From: Nitrososphaerales archaeon TH526
GTDB lineage: Archaea > Thermoproteota > Nitrososphaeria > Nitrososphaerales > Nitrososphaeraceae
Length of the DNA: 11,281 nucleotides
Direction of reading: 5' to 3'
Assembly (NCBI GenBank): GCA_014523665.1
Contig: JAATVR010000383.1
Span: 1-11,281, forward strand
The position numbers and the translations under genes are program-made. Below are positions 1 to 6,868 of the stretch, one piece after another. The notes below the pieces were generated by a model that had not been told where the DNA came from, did no database searches, and saw nothing but the letters and a program-made list of their open reading frames with translations. How positions within the stretch are numbered: position 1 is the stretch's first letter; every line of letters starts with the position of its first letter.

Positions 1-1
1 A

Positions 2-214
2 AGAGATTTCGATTCGGTCTACGATGAATCAGGTTCGATTGGTAGACGTTACAGACGGCTAGAAGAAATTGGAGCCCCCTTTGCATTTACCATAGACCAG
101 CAGACGCTGGTGGACGATACTGTAACTGTCAGATATAGAGATTCTATGGAGCAGGAAAGGATTAGCACAGGGGATCTAAAAAAATTTCTCGAGGAAAAGG
201 CTACGCCTAGTTAA
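2..214 (+). CDS. glyS: Glycyl-tRNA synthetase, C-terminal end (partial, start outside window)
   Basis: The open frame enters from the left edge and gives 70 residues before TAA at 212-214. It carries the highly conserved segment YDESGSIGRRYRR, then EEIGAPFAFTIDQQTL, DDTVTVRYRDSMEQERI and a short basic/acidic tail. This is the end of the anticodon-binding domain of the archaeal/eukaryal-type (alpha-2, class IIa) glycyl-tRNA synthetase, which charges tRNA-Gly with glycine in the cytoplasm. The 'SGSIGRRYRR' and 'TVRxRDxMxQ' signatures are characteristic of the family, so identification is secure although the catalytic core lies upstream of the window. The gene converges on the small - strand gene that ends at 263, leaving 48 bases between the two stops. 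No strong terminator hairpin is seen there. Confidence 0.93.
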   Translation, partial: RDFDSVYDESGSIGRRYRRLEEIGAPFAFTIDQQTLVDDTVTVRYRDSMEQERISTGDLKKFLEEKATPS

Positions 215-262
215 GATCCACAACTGCATATTGGAATTCCGATGCTCTAGGATTATCTCTTG

Positions 263-568
263 CTATTTCTTTTGTATAGATTCCCTGTTAATTCTTGTTA
301 TCTCCTTTTCCAACAGCCTTGAATATCGCTGGTAAGACTCTAGGAGACGTCGCCGAGTGTTTGTAAGCTGCATGCAGACATTCAGAGCTTCAAGGCAGGA
401 GTCCAATGATCTCTCTGAAGCGAATCTGTTCATTGCAGATTTAAATTGGATAATGAGTATCTTCTGTTCGGAGCTTTGGTCATTGATAAAATTTGTAAGC
501 TCTTCGATGTCCGCAGAAATATCTGATACGCTATCTCTGCCAAACTTAGTCAATGACAAATACCTCAA
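263..568 (-). CDS. Small helical hypothetical protein (about 101 aa)
   Basis: I do not recognise this protein. It is rich in Arg, Lys, Glu, Leu and Ile and looks mostly alpha-helical. Two long amphipathic stretches (about residues 15-50 and 55-98, the second with SYQRYSRLLEKEITRIN) suggest a short coiled coil or helical hairpin. There is no signal peptide, membrane segment or metal motif. The frame has no ATG before residue 46 and an in-frame TAA lies just upstream, so initiation must be at a TTG: at 568 (used here), or residue 4 or 6 (559 or 553). An AT-rich TATA-like element (571-578 on the opposite strand) sits very close to the 568 start. If it is the promoter, a leaderless start near 553 is more likely. 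A 72-residue frame on the + strand overlaps and looks like a shadow. Existence is moderately supported; function is unknown. Confidence 0.55.
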   Translation of the reverse strand: MRYLSLTKFGRDSVSDISADIEELTNFINDQSSEQKILIIQFKSAMNRFASERSLDSCLEALNVCMQLTNTRRRLLESYQRYSRLLEKEITRINRESIQKK

Positions 569-723
569 GGATTAAAAGTTTCACACAACATGAAAACAAT
601 AACAGTGAGTGATTACACAGGTAAGCTATATTAATGTAGAACGAGCACGAAATACAAATTTGGCATTAAGGTTGTGAACTATCATCAAGATGGCCTCTCC
701 ACTTTGTAAATCTTAGGACAATG

Positions 724-731
724 TTTATTTA
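724..731 (+). promoter_or_regulatory. TATA box of the ferredoxin-NADP reductase gene
   Basis: The element TTTATTTA is centred about 27 nt before the ATG at 755. That is the archaeal TATA-to-start-site distance, so the transcript is probably leaderless. No Shine-Dalgarno sequence precedes the ATG. The rest of the divergent spacer (569-723) shows no RNA gene or strong repeat. Confidence 0.65.
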
Positions 732-754
732 CAATAATTAAACTCCAGAAATAC

Positions 755-1597
755 ATGGTAGTTGATAACAAAGGAAGAATTTCGTATCTTAGGGTCTTGA
801 AGGAAGATCTACTGATTTTACGAATAACTCCAACTGATGGTCAAATACCTGATTTCAAGGCAGGTCAGTTCGTTACTATTGGAACACACATACCTCGAGA
901 AGGAAAAGTCATCCGCAGGGCGTATTCGATAGCATCACCACCAGAGCAGAAAAAACATTTTGAACTGCTCATACGCTGGGTAAGAAAACCCGTACCGGGT
1001 AGGCTTACGACTGAAATCTTCAATATAAAAGAAGAAGATGAAATAAGTTGGGTGAAGCCCACTGGTATTTTCACAATTAATCAATCGAAGCCAGATGGGA
1101 CACCTGATGAGAGGAGGATGGTATTAATTGGTGGGGGGACGGGGCTGGCCCCTTTTATAGCCTATTCACTTCATCTAAAGTCTGCGCAAAGTAAGAGGGA
1201 GATCGTCGTGCTTCACGGCGCCAGCTATGTAGACGAACTGAGCTATAGAGAACTATTGACCCAACTCGAAGACGAAAGTATCGACAATGGTGGAGATAAG
1301 TGGAATTTCAGATATAGAGCTAGCATAAGCAGGCCGCAGGAATGGTTCAATAGAACATGGGGAGGGCAGAAAGGTAGAGTAGAATCGTTCTTAAGGCCAA
1401 GAGCGGGAACTGACAAGTCTCCATTGGAGGAATTAGTAGGTGAGAAAATAACTCCAGACAATACATGTTTCTACGTGTGTGGATGGCAGGGTACAGTTGA
1501 TGGCGCACTCGATTACTTGGTACCTAAGGGTTTTGTTACCGAACGTCAGAAGAGAAAAGATGGTAGTTATGATGTCAAATTCGAATCATATGGATAG
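755..1597 (+). CDS. Ferredoxin--NAD(P)+ reductase-like flavoprotein
   Basis: This 280-residue protein has the two-domain layout of the ferredoxin-NADP reductase superfamily. Residues 1-110 form the FAD-binding barrel, with the flavin motif RAYS (55-58) in the context RRAYSIASPP. Residues 120-280 form the NAD(P)-binding domain, with the glycine-rich GGGTGLAPF (126-134), HGAS (154-157) and the late CGW motif (YVCGW, 240-244). The layout and the 'AYSIASPP' segment resemble bacterial Fpr-type reductases, though it is some 20-30 residues longer owing to inserts around 175-235. The expected reaction is hydride/electron transfer between reduced ferredoxin and NAD(P)H in the cytoplasm. Coenzyme preference cannot be read reliably. 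The ATG at 755 is chosen because a TATA box lies 27 nt upstream, implying a leaderless mRNA. No ferredoxin gene is adjacent, so the partner is not shown by context. Confidence 0.88.
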   Translation: MVVDNKGRISYLRVLKEDLLILRITPTDGQIPDFKAGQFVTIGTHIPREGKVIRRAYSIASPPEQKKHFELLIRWVRKPVPGRLTTEIFNIKEEDEISWVKPTGIFTINQSKPDGTPDERRMVLIGGGTGLAPFIAYSLHLKSAQSKREIVVLHGASYVDELSYRELLTQLEDESIDNGGDKWNFRYRASISRPQEWFNRTWGGQKGRVESFLRPRAGTDKSPLEELVGEKITPDNTCFYVCGWQGTVDGALDYLVPKGFVTERQKRKDGSYDVKFESYG

Positions 1598-1618
1598 ATA
1601 GATAGTTTCACTAAAGCC

Positions 1619-1625
1619 TTTATAT
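1619..1625 (+). promoter_or_regulatory. TATA box of the 112-residue unknown gene
   Basis: TTTATAT is centred 27 nt before the ATG at 1649, only about 25 nt past the reductase stop codon. This argues that the small gene has its own promoter and a leaderless transcript rather than only reading through from the reductase. Confidence 0.7.
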
Positions 1626-1648
1626 CTGGATATGTCTAGAACAACGAC

Positions 1649-1987
1649 ATGAAATTTGAATTCGAGGAATTTACTTCCGTTGAAGAAGTTTTCATGTACT
1701 TGGTATCAGTAGCGCCTTACATGAAACAAATCCTGCCAGTAAGTTCGTATAAAGGATATGTTTTCTCCATAGTTCCTTTAAGCCCTATTTCAGGTGAACT
1801 TTTAATGATGGTCTATACTAAAGGAAAATTGGATCCGGGGATGCTTGAATTTGATGTTTCAACAAAAAAATACAAGCAAGTGAGTTCTGTTGAACGAGCT
1901 GATAAGAATTATTTTGTTATATTGACTCCTGCTAGGGCCACAATAGCAGATGAAGCTATAGCAGCACTCGAATCAGGAAAAACCTGA
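1649..1987 (+). CDS. Hypothetical protein, 112 aa
   Basis: I do not recognise a family. The protein is soluble-looking and mixed alpha/beta. An acidic N-terminus (MKFEFEEFTSVEEVF) is followed by a hydrophobic strand-rich centre (GYVFSIVPLSPISGELLMMVYTKG) and a C-terminal helix (ATIADEAIAALESGKT). There is no signal peptide, no cysteine and no convincing catalytic motif. It starts 51 bases after the reductase stop, with a well-placed TATA box 27 nt before the ATG, so it is probably a separate leaderless transcript. Neighbourhood with the reductase does not define a role. The ATG start and strong promoter make it a credible real gene. It converges on the radical SAM gene, with a hairpin in the spacer. 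Confidence 0.72.
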   Translation: MKFEFEEFTSVEEVFMYLVSVAPYMKQILPVSSYKGYVFSIVPLSPISGELLMMVYTKGKLDPGMLEFDVSTKKYKQVSSVERADKNYFVILTPARATIADEAIAALESGKT

Positions 1988-2061
1988 AATATTTTGGGGG
2001 CAAACTCCATCCTGGCCCATTAGAATAATCTTACCTTGAGTATAGCGCAAACGATTCACAA

Positions 2062-2081
2062 ACCACCTTAAACTAGGTGGT
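2062..2081. terminator. Perfect 7-bp hairpin between convergent genes
   Basis: ACCACCT (2062-2068) and AGGTGGT (2075-2081) form a perfect 7-bp stem with a 6-base loop, lying 75 nt after the 112-residue gene and 14 nt beyond the radical SAM stop. On the - strand a TTTT run comes just before the hairpin. A smaller inverted repeat (AGCTT/AAGCT, 2089-2102) overlaps the radical SAM stop codon. Position suggests a 3'-end or terminator element. Archaeal termination relies mainly on T-runs, so the role is inferred. Confidence 0.4.
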
Positions 2082-2094
2082 AAAATGCAGCTTG

Positions 2095-3669
2095 CTAAAG
2101 CTTTGGAGGGAGCGATGCAGTAACAGATTTTCTTCCTGAATACTTTGAGACAATTTCTTCTGGTGGTCTTCCGTTAAAAAGATTCTTCGATAATCCTCTC
2201 AGATATCGCATTATCGCCCATGTTCCAGCTTTTATCAGGGTCGCCATGAAAACTTTCATGAGGGGACCGTAAGTCTTGTTTCGTATTATAATTGGAATAA
2301 TGTCGTTTATTACCCATAGGTTGTGCTGCCAGCATCTCCAAAAAAGCGCAAACTGTGCTTCATTGAGATTCCCAAAGTGCATGGAATTCCTCTCTGAAAA
2401 ATCTTGGTACAGCAATGGCGCGACAAGTCCACGCATGCTAGTTTCTCGAAAATCATCAATAAGATCTATGGTGTATTGAGTCTCGTCAGGGGTTTCATCT
2501 GGCCATCCTATAATAAGAGTCAATGCCGGAAACCAATGGTTTTGGTTCAAAATCTTGACGCCCTGTCTCACTACTGCCCCCCATTCGTCAGGCTGGTAAG
2601 GCTTTGTTTTAACACCAAGATGCTTCTTTACCATTCTAGGTGCAACTGTTTCGACACCTAGATTGGTCGCAAGCCATCGGCCGCTACTTTCCATTCCATT
2701 AATATGAGATAATTTTGTGATGAGATCTGGTGAGCTCGCTACAGCTGACAGAGTCATGTGCGTTGTGCCTATGAAGTTCGCGCCCACGGATTTCAGGCCA
2801 GACCATAAGTTGATTATTGCGTCAGAATTGGGAACAAAATCCTTGTTATCACATCCGTACAAGAGCATCTCATCAGATTGGAGCCATATCGAGTCAAAAC
2901 CGTATTTCAGGTTAATCTTGGCCTCTTCCTGTAACCTTTCAAGTGGAATATCTTTTTTTGATCGCTTGTTTACATCGCAAAAATCACACCCCCTGCCGCA
3001 TCCTCTCATCGCTTCAATCAGAGAGTTTATTGTCGGTCCGCGGATGCTTGGAATATTCTCAATTCTTCTAACGAATGTGTGTAGTAACTCAGGTGCATCA
3101 CCGGATTCTAGATCATGAAACAGATCCAGTGCTAATTCATCCGCTTCGCCTATAACTACGGTATCGATACCGTGAATTTTCATTCGGTCAGGTTTTGCTA
3201 ATTCCCATGCACCGTTTCCTCCAACGACAACCTTGAATCCATATTTCTTCTTGAGTTGGATTATGGAGGCACACAATTTCTTAAATTTCATGGCAACGTA
3301 AGAAAGTTTTTCGGGGGACATCGTCGTAGTTACAGGGGCCATTCCTAGAGGATCCATTACATTTATTCCAATTACTTTAGTTTCAGGCCCAACACATTTT
3401 TCAAGCATTTCGGGGTGGCCTATGAAGATGTCGTCAGATCTGTACTCTTTGAGCAAAGCTGCCTCAACTCTCCTCAATCCACATTGAGCGACCTTGACTC
3501 CACCTGTTATCTTGTCAGTTTCAACACTGGGACAGAAGAGTTTATCGAAGACAAATTCAGGAACTAGTTCATAAGGACCGCAGGCGATAAAGCCATAAAG
3601 GAAATTGCCTCTATAATTGGTCATAAGACTCCTATCAGCAGTCAGTACCACTCGCTTACCGTTAACCAT
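2095..3669 (-). CDS. B12-binding-type radical SAM protein, possible tetraether-lipid (Grs-like) enzyme
   Basis: This 524-residue protein has an N-terminal Rossmann-like region of the cobalamin-binding kind (about 95-185: KVIGINVMDPLG, FKVVVGGNGAWELA, IDTVVIGEADELA). The radical SAM core has the 4Fe-4S cysteine motif CxxxCxxC at C224, C228 and C231, and later barrel strands such as LTLIIGWPDETPDET (383-397). The C-terminus (about 440-500) is helical and hydrophobic. The classical cobalamin DxHxxG motif is not evident. The N-terminus (VVLTADRSLMTNYRGNFLYGF) and overall plan resemble, from memory, archaeal radical SAM proteins of the group that includes the GDGT ring synthases GrsA/GrsB. This subfamily assignment is tentative. 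If right, it would alter membrane tetraether lipids. The ATG at 3669 is supported by a GGAGG site 12 nt upstream and a TATA box 40 nt upstream. It is monocistronic, and the next gene on this strand is over 100 bases upstream. Confidence 0.85.
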   Translation of the reverse strand: MVNGKRVVLTADRSLMTNYRGNFLYGFIACGPYELVPEFVFDKLFCPSVETDKITGGVKVAQCGLRRVEAALLKEYRSDDIFIGHPEMLEKCVGPETKVIGINVMDPLGMAPVTTTMSPEKLSYVAMKFKKLCASIIQLKKKYGFKVVVGGNGAWELAKPDRMKIHGIDTVVIGEADELALDLFHDLESGDAPELLHTFVRRIENIPSIRGPTINSLIEAMRGCGRGCDFCDVNKRSKKDIPLERLQEEAKINLKYGFDSIWLQSDEMLLYGCDNKDFVPNSDAIINLWSGLKSVGANFIGTTHMTLSAVASSPDLITKLSHINGMESSGRWLATNLGVETVAPRMVKKHLGVKTKPYQPDEWGAVVRQGVKILNQNHWFPALTLIIGWPDETPDETQYTIDLIDDFRETSMRGLVAPLLYQDFSERNSMHFGNLNEAQFALFWRCWQHNLWVINDIIPIIIRNKTYGPLMKVFMATLIKAGTWAIMRYLRGLSKNLFNGRPPEEIVSKYSGRKSVTASLPPKL

Positions 3670-3681
3670 GATCTAAACTTT

Positions 3682-3688
3682 CCTCCTT
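3682..3688 (-). promoter_or_regulatory. Shine-Dalgarno site of the radical SAM gene
   Basis: Read on the - strand, AAGGAGG lies 12 nt before the ATG at 3669. It is the clearest ribosome-binding site in the window, where most genes look leaderless, and it fixes the start codon. Confidence 0.65.
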
Positions 3689-3705
3689 ATTCCATCAGAG
3701 CATTG

Positions 3706-3712
3706 ATATAAA
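3706..3712 (-). promoter_or_regulatory. TATA box of the radical SAM gene
   Basis: TTTATAT on the - strand is centred about 40 nt before the ATG. Transcription would begin roughly 13 nt before the ATG, leaving a short leader just long enough to hold the GGAGG site. Confidence 0.6.
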
Positions 3713-3775
3713 TCTATTCCGATATACTAAAATTCCTACTAAAAATTCTACCAGATAGGGGGTCAATGCCTAAAT

Positions 3776-4243
<468 letters not shown>

Positions 4244-4260
4244 TTAACTGCTGTCAAACG

Positions 4261-4269
4261 TATTAATAT
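4261..4269 (+). promoter_or_regulatory. TATA box of tRNA-Ala
   Basis: TATTAATAT is centred 28 nt before the first base of the tRNA, the normal archaeal distance for a transcript that begins at or just before the mature 5' end. Confidence 0.6.
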
Positions 4270-4292
4270 CGAGGGAATTGTGACTCTAGATA

Positions 4293-4366
4293 GGGCCGGT
4301 CGTCTAGTCTGGTAGGATACGGCATTGGCATTGCCGAGGTCGTGGGTTCGAATCCCACCCGGTCCA
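4293..4366 (+). tRNA. tRNA-Ala (anticodon GGC), no intron
   Basis: The full cloverleaf can be folded by hand. The acceptor stem is GGGCCGG with CCGGTCC, giving the G3-U70 wobble pair that is the alanine identity element, and the discriminator base is A73. The D-stem is GTCT/GGAT, the anticodon stem CGGCA/TGCCG with loop TTGGCAT, and the T-arm GTGGG-TTCGAAT-CCCAC. The anticodon is GGC at 4327-4329, reading GCC. The 3' CCA is not encoded and there is no intron. A TATA box sits 28 nt upstream, and a pyrimidine-rich TCTTTCCC follows the 3' end. A - strand reading frame across it (4174-4440) translates to the familiar 'GPGGIRTHDL' tRNA-derived peptide and is not a gene. Confidence 0.96.
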
Positions 4367-4633
4367 TCTTTCCCAAGAACTATTAGTCGCTTTTTGTACT
4401 CCGCACAACGAAAAGATAGGTTCAGTTCTTCAGTCATCACATAATTATGAAATCTGGACTTCCAAATAGGAATTTAACGATAACGTACTTGTTGAGCGCC
4501 TAAAGAGGATTAAGATCATCTGAAAAAGGAACGTCAAATTCATGAGCTACCATTGATAGGCCGATAAACCAATAAATATGCGTGAAGAGCAATCCTTGCT
4601 GAGCTGCTAGTTCGATGAGGGTATCCCAGCACA
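4367..4633. other. Gene-free spacer between tRNA-Ala and the MEDS-like gene
   Basis: These 267 bases hold no convincing reading frame, tRNA or C/D-box RNA. The only elements seen are an AT-rich possible TATA box (AATAAATAT, 4571-4579), about 59 nt before the TTG at 4634, and a weak GAGGG (4617-4621), 12 nt before that TTG. If these are used, the MEDS-like mRNA has a leader of about 30 nt. Confidence 0.4.
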
Positions 4634-5392
4634 TTGTTTGGATTTCTTGATGATGCATTCTATAGTGAAAAAAGGATAGCTCTTACAGCAGATCCTAACG
4701 CTATGGTTGAGGAGCTGTTGGTATCCGGCTATGGAGAACATAATATGCTAGTTTACCCAAATCGCCGAACATTTAGGCAATTGTACTCAAAATATTGCAG
4801 AAATGTGCTCCTTGAAAATAACTCAAATAGTTCTGAAAATGAAATAATTTTGATAATATCCTACTACGACACTGTTAGTAACATAAGAAATGTGCTGAAG
4901 CGAATGGGACTAGACCTAGATGGAGAATTGAGAAATGGACCTATTGTAATAGTGGATTCTGTTACAGCGTATTCATGTTCTAATCCTGACCAAGTGTTTG
5001 CTAGGGCAGACAATAATCAGGGGAATGGCAATACCTTTGACAAGAGGATTTGGGCACCCAATGAGCAACTCGAAGATTCACATGCCTCATTTCCTATCCA
5101 CTACAAACCATACCGAATCGTAAGCCTCTTAAGTTCCTTGTTACAGTGTGCGCAAAACTCTGGGAGCAAGGGTCTGTGTGTTATTGCTGATATGGGGTCA
5201 TTTTACCTCCTCAATAGAATCGAAGAACTTGTTGACTATGAATGTTCTTACGCTCCCAAATTTGATAAGCGAATAAATCTTAAAGCATTCTGTTGTCATC
5301 ATAGACTGGAAGTAAAAAAAGCCTTAACCATAGAACAACAAAGCCGGATCTTTAGCCACCATAACCGAAATCTTTTCTTGACAAGTAGTTGA
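4634..5392 (+). CDS. MEDS-like (DcmR-type sensory, KaiC/RecA-derived) domain protein, orphan
   Basis: The 252 residues look like one MEDS-type domain, a degenerate RecA/KaiC-like fold found in many Nitrososphaeria sensory proteins. Visible landmarks are an N-terminal strand-helix (RIALTADPNAMVEELLVSGYGEHNMLVYP, about 14-42), two hydrophobic strands ending in acids (PIVIVDS, 103-109; LCVIADMGSF, 181-190), the NRIEELVDYE helix (194-203) and the terminal block LKAFCCHHRLE...HHNRNLFL (217-249). There is no Walker A P-loop, so ATP hydrolysis is not expected. It presumably binds a ligand or partner. No kinase, receiver or HTH domain is fused or adjacent. The start is TTG at 4634 because an in-frame TGA lies at 4616 and no ATG precedes the conserved part. 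It converges on the gene ending at 5599. Family assignment is by pattern resemblance only. Confidence 0.62.
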   Translation: MFGFLDDAFYSEKRIALTADPNAMVEELLVSGYGEHNMLVYPNRRTFRQLYSKYCRNVLLENNSNSSENEIILIISYYDTVSNIRNVLKRMGLDLDGELRNGPIVIVDSVTAYSCSNPDQVFARADNNQGNGNTFDKRIWAPNEQLEDSHASFPIHYKPYRIVSLLSSLLQCAQNSGSKGLCVIADMGSFYLLNRIEELVDYECSYAPKFDKRINLKAFCCHHRLEVKKALTIEQQSRIFSHHNRNLFLTSS

Positions 5393-5503
5393 CCAATTCG
5401 ATCATCCATCAGCGAATGACGAGACTCGAGGGACTTTCTTTGCTCTTTCAATAATCTAAAGATTGGCAGGTCGAAGTAGGATCCCCCGAGAAACGGAAGG
5501 ATA

Positions 5504-5533
5504 TTTACTCTCCATGATAGATGGAGGAGTAAA
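5504..5533. terminator. 12-bp hairpin with one bulge in a convergent spacer
   Basis: TTTACTCTCCAT (5504-5515) pairs with ATGGA-G-GAGTAAA (5521-5533) around the loop GATAG, leaving a single bulged G. It lies about 110 nt past the MEDS-like stop and 66 nt past the stop of the opposing - strand gene. It is the strongest inverted repeat in the window. It may mark a transcript 3' end or be a small structured RNA. The spacer 5393-5598 holds no convincing gene. Confidence 0.4.
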
Positions 5534-5598
5534 ACTGTTTCGCATTCAAAATTATTGACACCAGTTACACCTCCTATTTGAATCAAAGTTCATTTTAC

Positions 5599-6108
5599 TC
5601 ATGAATTCCACAGAGGTAGATCTATCGGAAAGTATTCTTTTATAGTAATGGCCGGTTGTTTTCGAATGTAAATATCGTAAATTCTGTATACTGCCCTTTG
5701 CCTTCGATCGAATCCTATTTTCTTGATATGCCGAAAGGTTTCGATTCTTAGTGTTTCGATTAGACTGCCGATCCCCTTTTGTCCTTCAACTATCCTATCT
5801 AGTAGCATAATTGGTATGTTATTAGTTTTGATTTTTGATTTGGCATGCATGATGACTAACCCGTCAAGTTTGTTTCTTACACAAATCTTGCGATACAACA
5901 CAGAGCCAGAATCTTTCTGACCTAATATTATAACCTCGATTTCATTTCTAACAAGTGCCTGTAGCACACTTTCTAAAACACCATTTTGTATGAGAACAAT
6001 CAATAGTAGTGGAGGAATTTTACGCTCTAACCCAACCTCTATTTCAACTAGCGTTTTTTTCCATGTTGACAAATTGTATATGTTAGAGCCTAGTCTTTTT
6101 CTCTTCAA
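5599..6108 (-). CDS. Unrecognised basic protein, 169 aa
   Basis: I do not recognise this protein. It is very rich in Ile, Leu, Arg and Lys. Its centre alternates hydrophobic strands and helices (PPLLLIVLIQ, VLESVLQALVRNEIEVIILGQK, LDGLVIMHA, IPIMLLDRI, about 32-108), suggesting an alpha/beta fold. The tail is FDRRQRAVYRIYDIYIRKQP then TIKEYFPIDLP (about 133-164). There is no Cys cluster, signal peptide or clear catalytic motif. Only one frame covers this 510-base stretch well. The start is TTG at 6108. An in-frame TAG lies 5 codons upstream, and a T-rich TATA-like element (6134-6142) is centred about 30 nt before the TTG, fitting a near-leaderless mRNA. It lies 52 bases downstream of the membrane-protein gene on the same strand and might be read with it. 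A decayed or fast-evolving gene cannot be excluded. Confidence 0.55.
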   Translation of the reverse strand: MKRKRLGSNIYNLSTWKKTLVEIEVGLERKIPPLLLIVLIQNGVLESVLQALVRNEIEVIILGQKDSGSVLYRKICVRNKLDGLVIMHAKSKIKTNNIPIMLLDRIVEGQKGIGSLIETLRIETFRHIKKIGFDRRQRAVYRIYDIYIRKQPAITIKEYFPIDLPLWNS

Positions 6109-6160
6109 TCCCGTTTGAATAAGCTAGGAAGAACTAAAAAAGTGTGCTTTGAAAGGATTC

Positions 6161-6868
6161 TTATCCCAGAACAGTACGAAAGGCTAGGGCTAACATGGAA
6201 GTAGTTAGAGTGCCGAGACTAATGATTTTCAGATACCTTTCTAATGTGTGAATGGAGGCACATTGCCCATTGCTACTTTTGAGGACCTTGTAGGGTCTGG
6301 AAAGACTAATTTCAAAATAACTGATGAAACCAGCAACAGTAGCCACGAGTATCGATTCTAGAGAAATTGTATTGATCTGCATCATATACCCTGCCAGGAC
6401 TGGTAGAGATCCCCATGCTATCGCAAACCAAAAGTTAGTGTGGAAACGCCCCTGAAATTTCTCGAAATTATACGCAAAAAGAAAAAAGCCTTCTGCAACT
6501 GCTACGACTGCAAGCAATGGCACAAAATGTATGATATAATAAATGCCTATTGAGTAGGCGACGGATAGAGACGATGCCAGAATAATCCATGAAATGTGCG
6601 TGCTAAATTCTCTTCCCCAGGGCCTCTTCCTCGAACCAATATTGTCAGCAAAGTGTGCGCCAATTCCCAAAGCAAAAAAGTAGATGACAATGATAGCTAC
6701 TATCCTATCCCAATGGACTGAAGGAGAAAGGAGAGAACCTAGTAACACAAAAGATATGCACATCGCAGTATATGGCAAAAAGAGAATTCCTATTGCTATT
6801 CTAAATTGAACGGGACCGAATTTTGGCACGAACCATTCGTTCAGCCGACTAACGTCTTCCTTACCCAT
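6161..6868 (-). CDS. Polytopic membrane protein, possibly UbiA-related
   Basis: From the ATG at 6868 this is 235 residues with about seven hydrophobic segments (roughly 25-47, 55-74, 93-113, 114-133, 146-164, 169-187, 217-233). Between the second and third is GIGAHFADNIGSRKRPWG. Between the fourth and fifth is YNFEKFQGRFHTNFW, then FAIAWGSLPVLAGY. Polar residues in cytosolic-type loops after helices 2 and 4 recall the layout of UbiA-type intramembrane prenyltransferases, but the canonical NDxxD motifs are absent. The link is therefore only a suggestion. The start at 6868 is preferred because it gives the classic overlapping ATGGGTAA with the methyltransferase stop (8-nt overlap), and residues upstream to an ATG at 6937 would overlap that gene by 77 nt. 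Translation is probably coupled. Function is unknown; partnership with the methyltransferase suggests a membrane lipid or quinone substrate. Confidence 0.75.
   Translation of the reverse strand: MGKEDVSRLNEWFVPKFGPVQFRIAIGILFLPYTAMCISFVLLGSLLSPSVHWDRIVAIIVIYFFALGIGAHFADNIGSRKRPWGREFSTHISWIILASSLSVAYSIGIYYIIHFVPLLAVVAVAEGFFLFAYNFEKFQGRFHTNFWFAIAWGSLPVLAGYMMQINTISLESILVATVAGFISYFEISLSRPYKVLKSSNGQCASIHTLERYLKIISLGTLTTSMLALAFRTVLG

Noticed and set aside
357..575. 72-residue + strand reading frame opposite the small helical protein
   Set aside because: No promoter or family pattern; the - strand frame is longer and has a more protein-like helical composition.
2095..3669. Idea that this radical SAM gene and AMMECR1 (9969-10586) form an AmmeMemoRadiSam set
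   Set aside because: They are over 6 kb apart on opposite strands, no MEMO gene is present, and the radical SAM protein has a B12-type domain layout unlike that partner.
5299..5586. 95-residue - strand reading frame
   Set aside because: It overlaps the conserved C-terminal block of the MEDS-like gene on the other strand and has no family resemblance or promoter.
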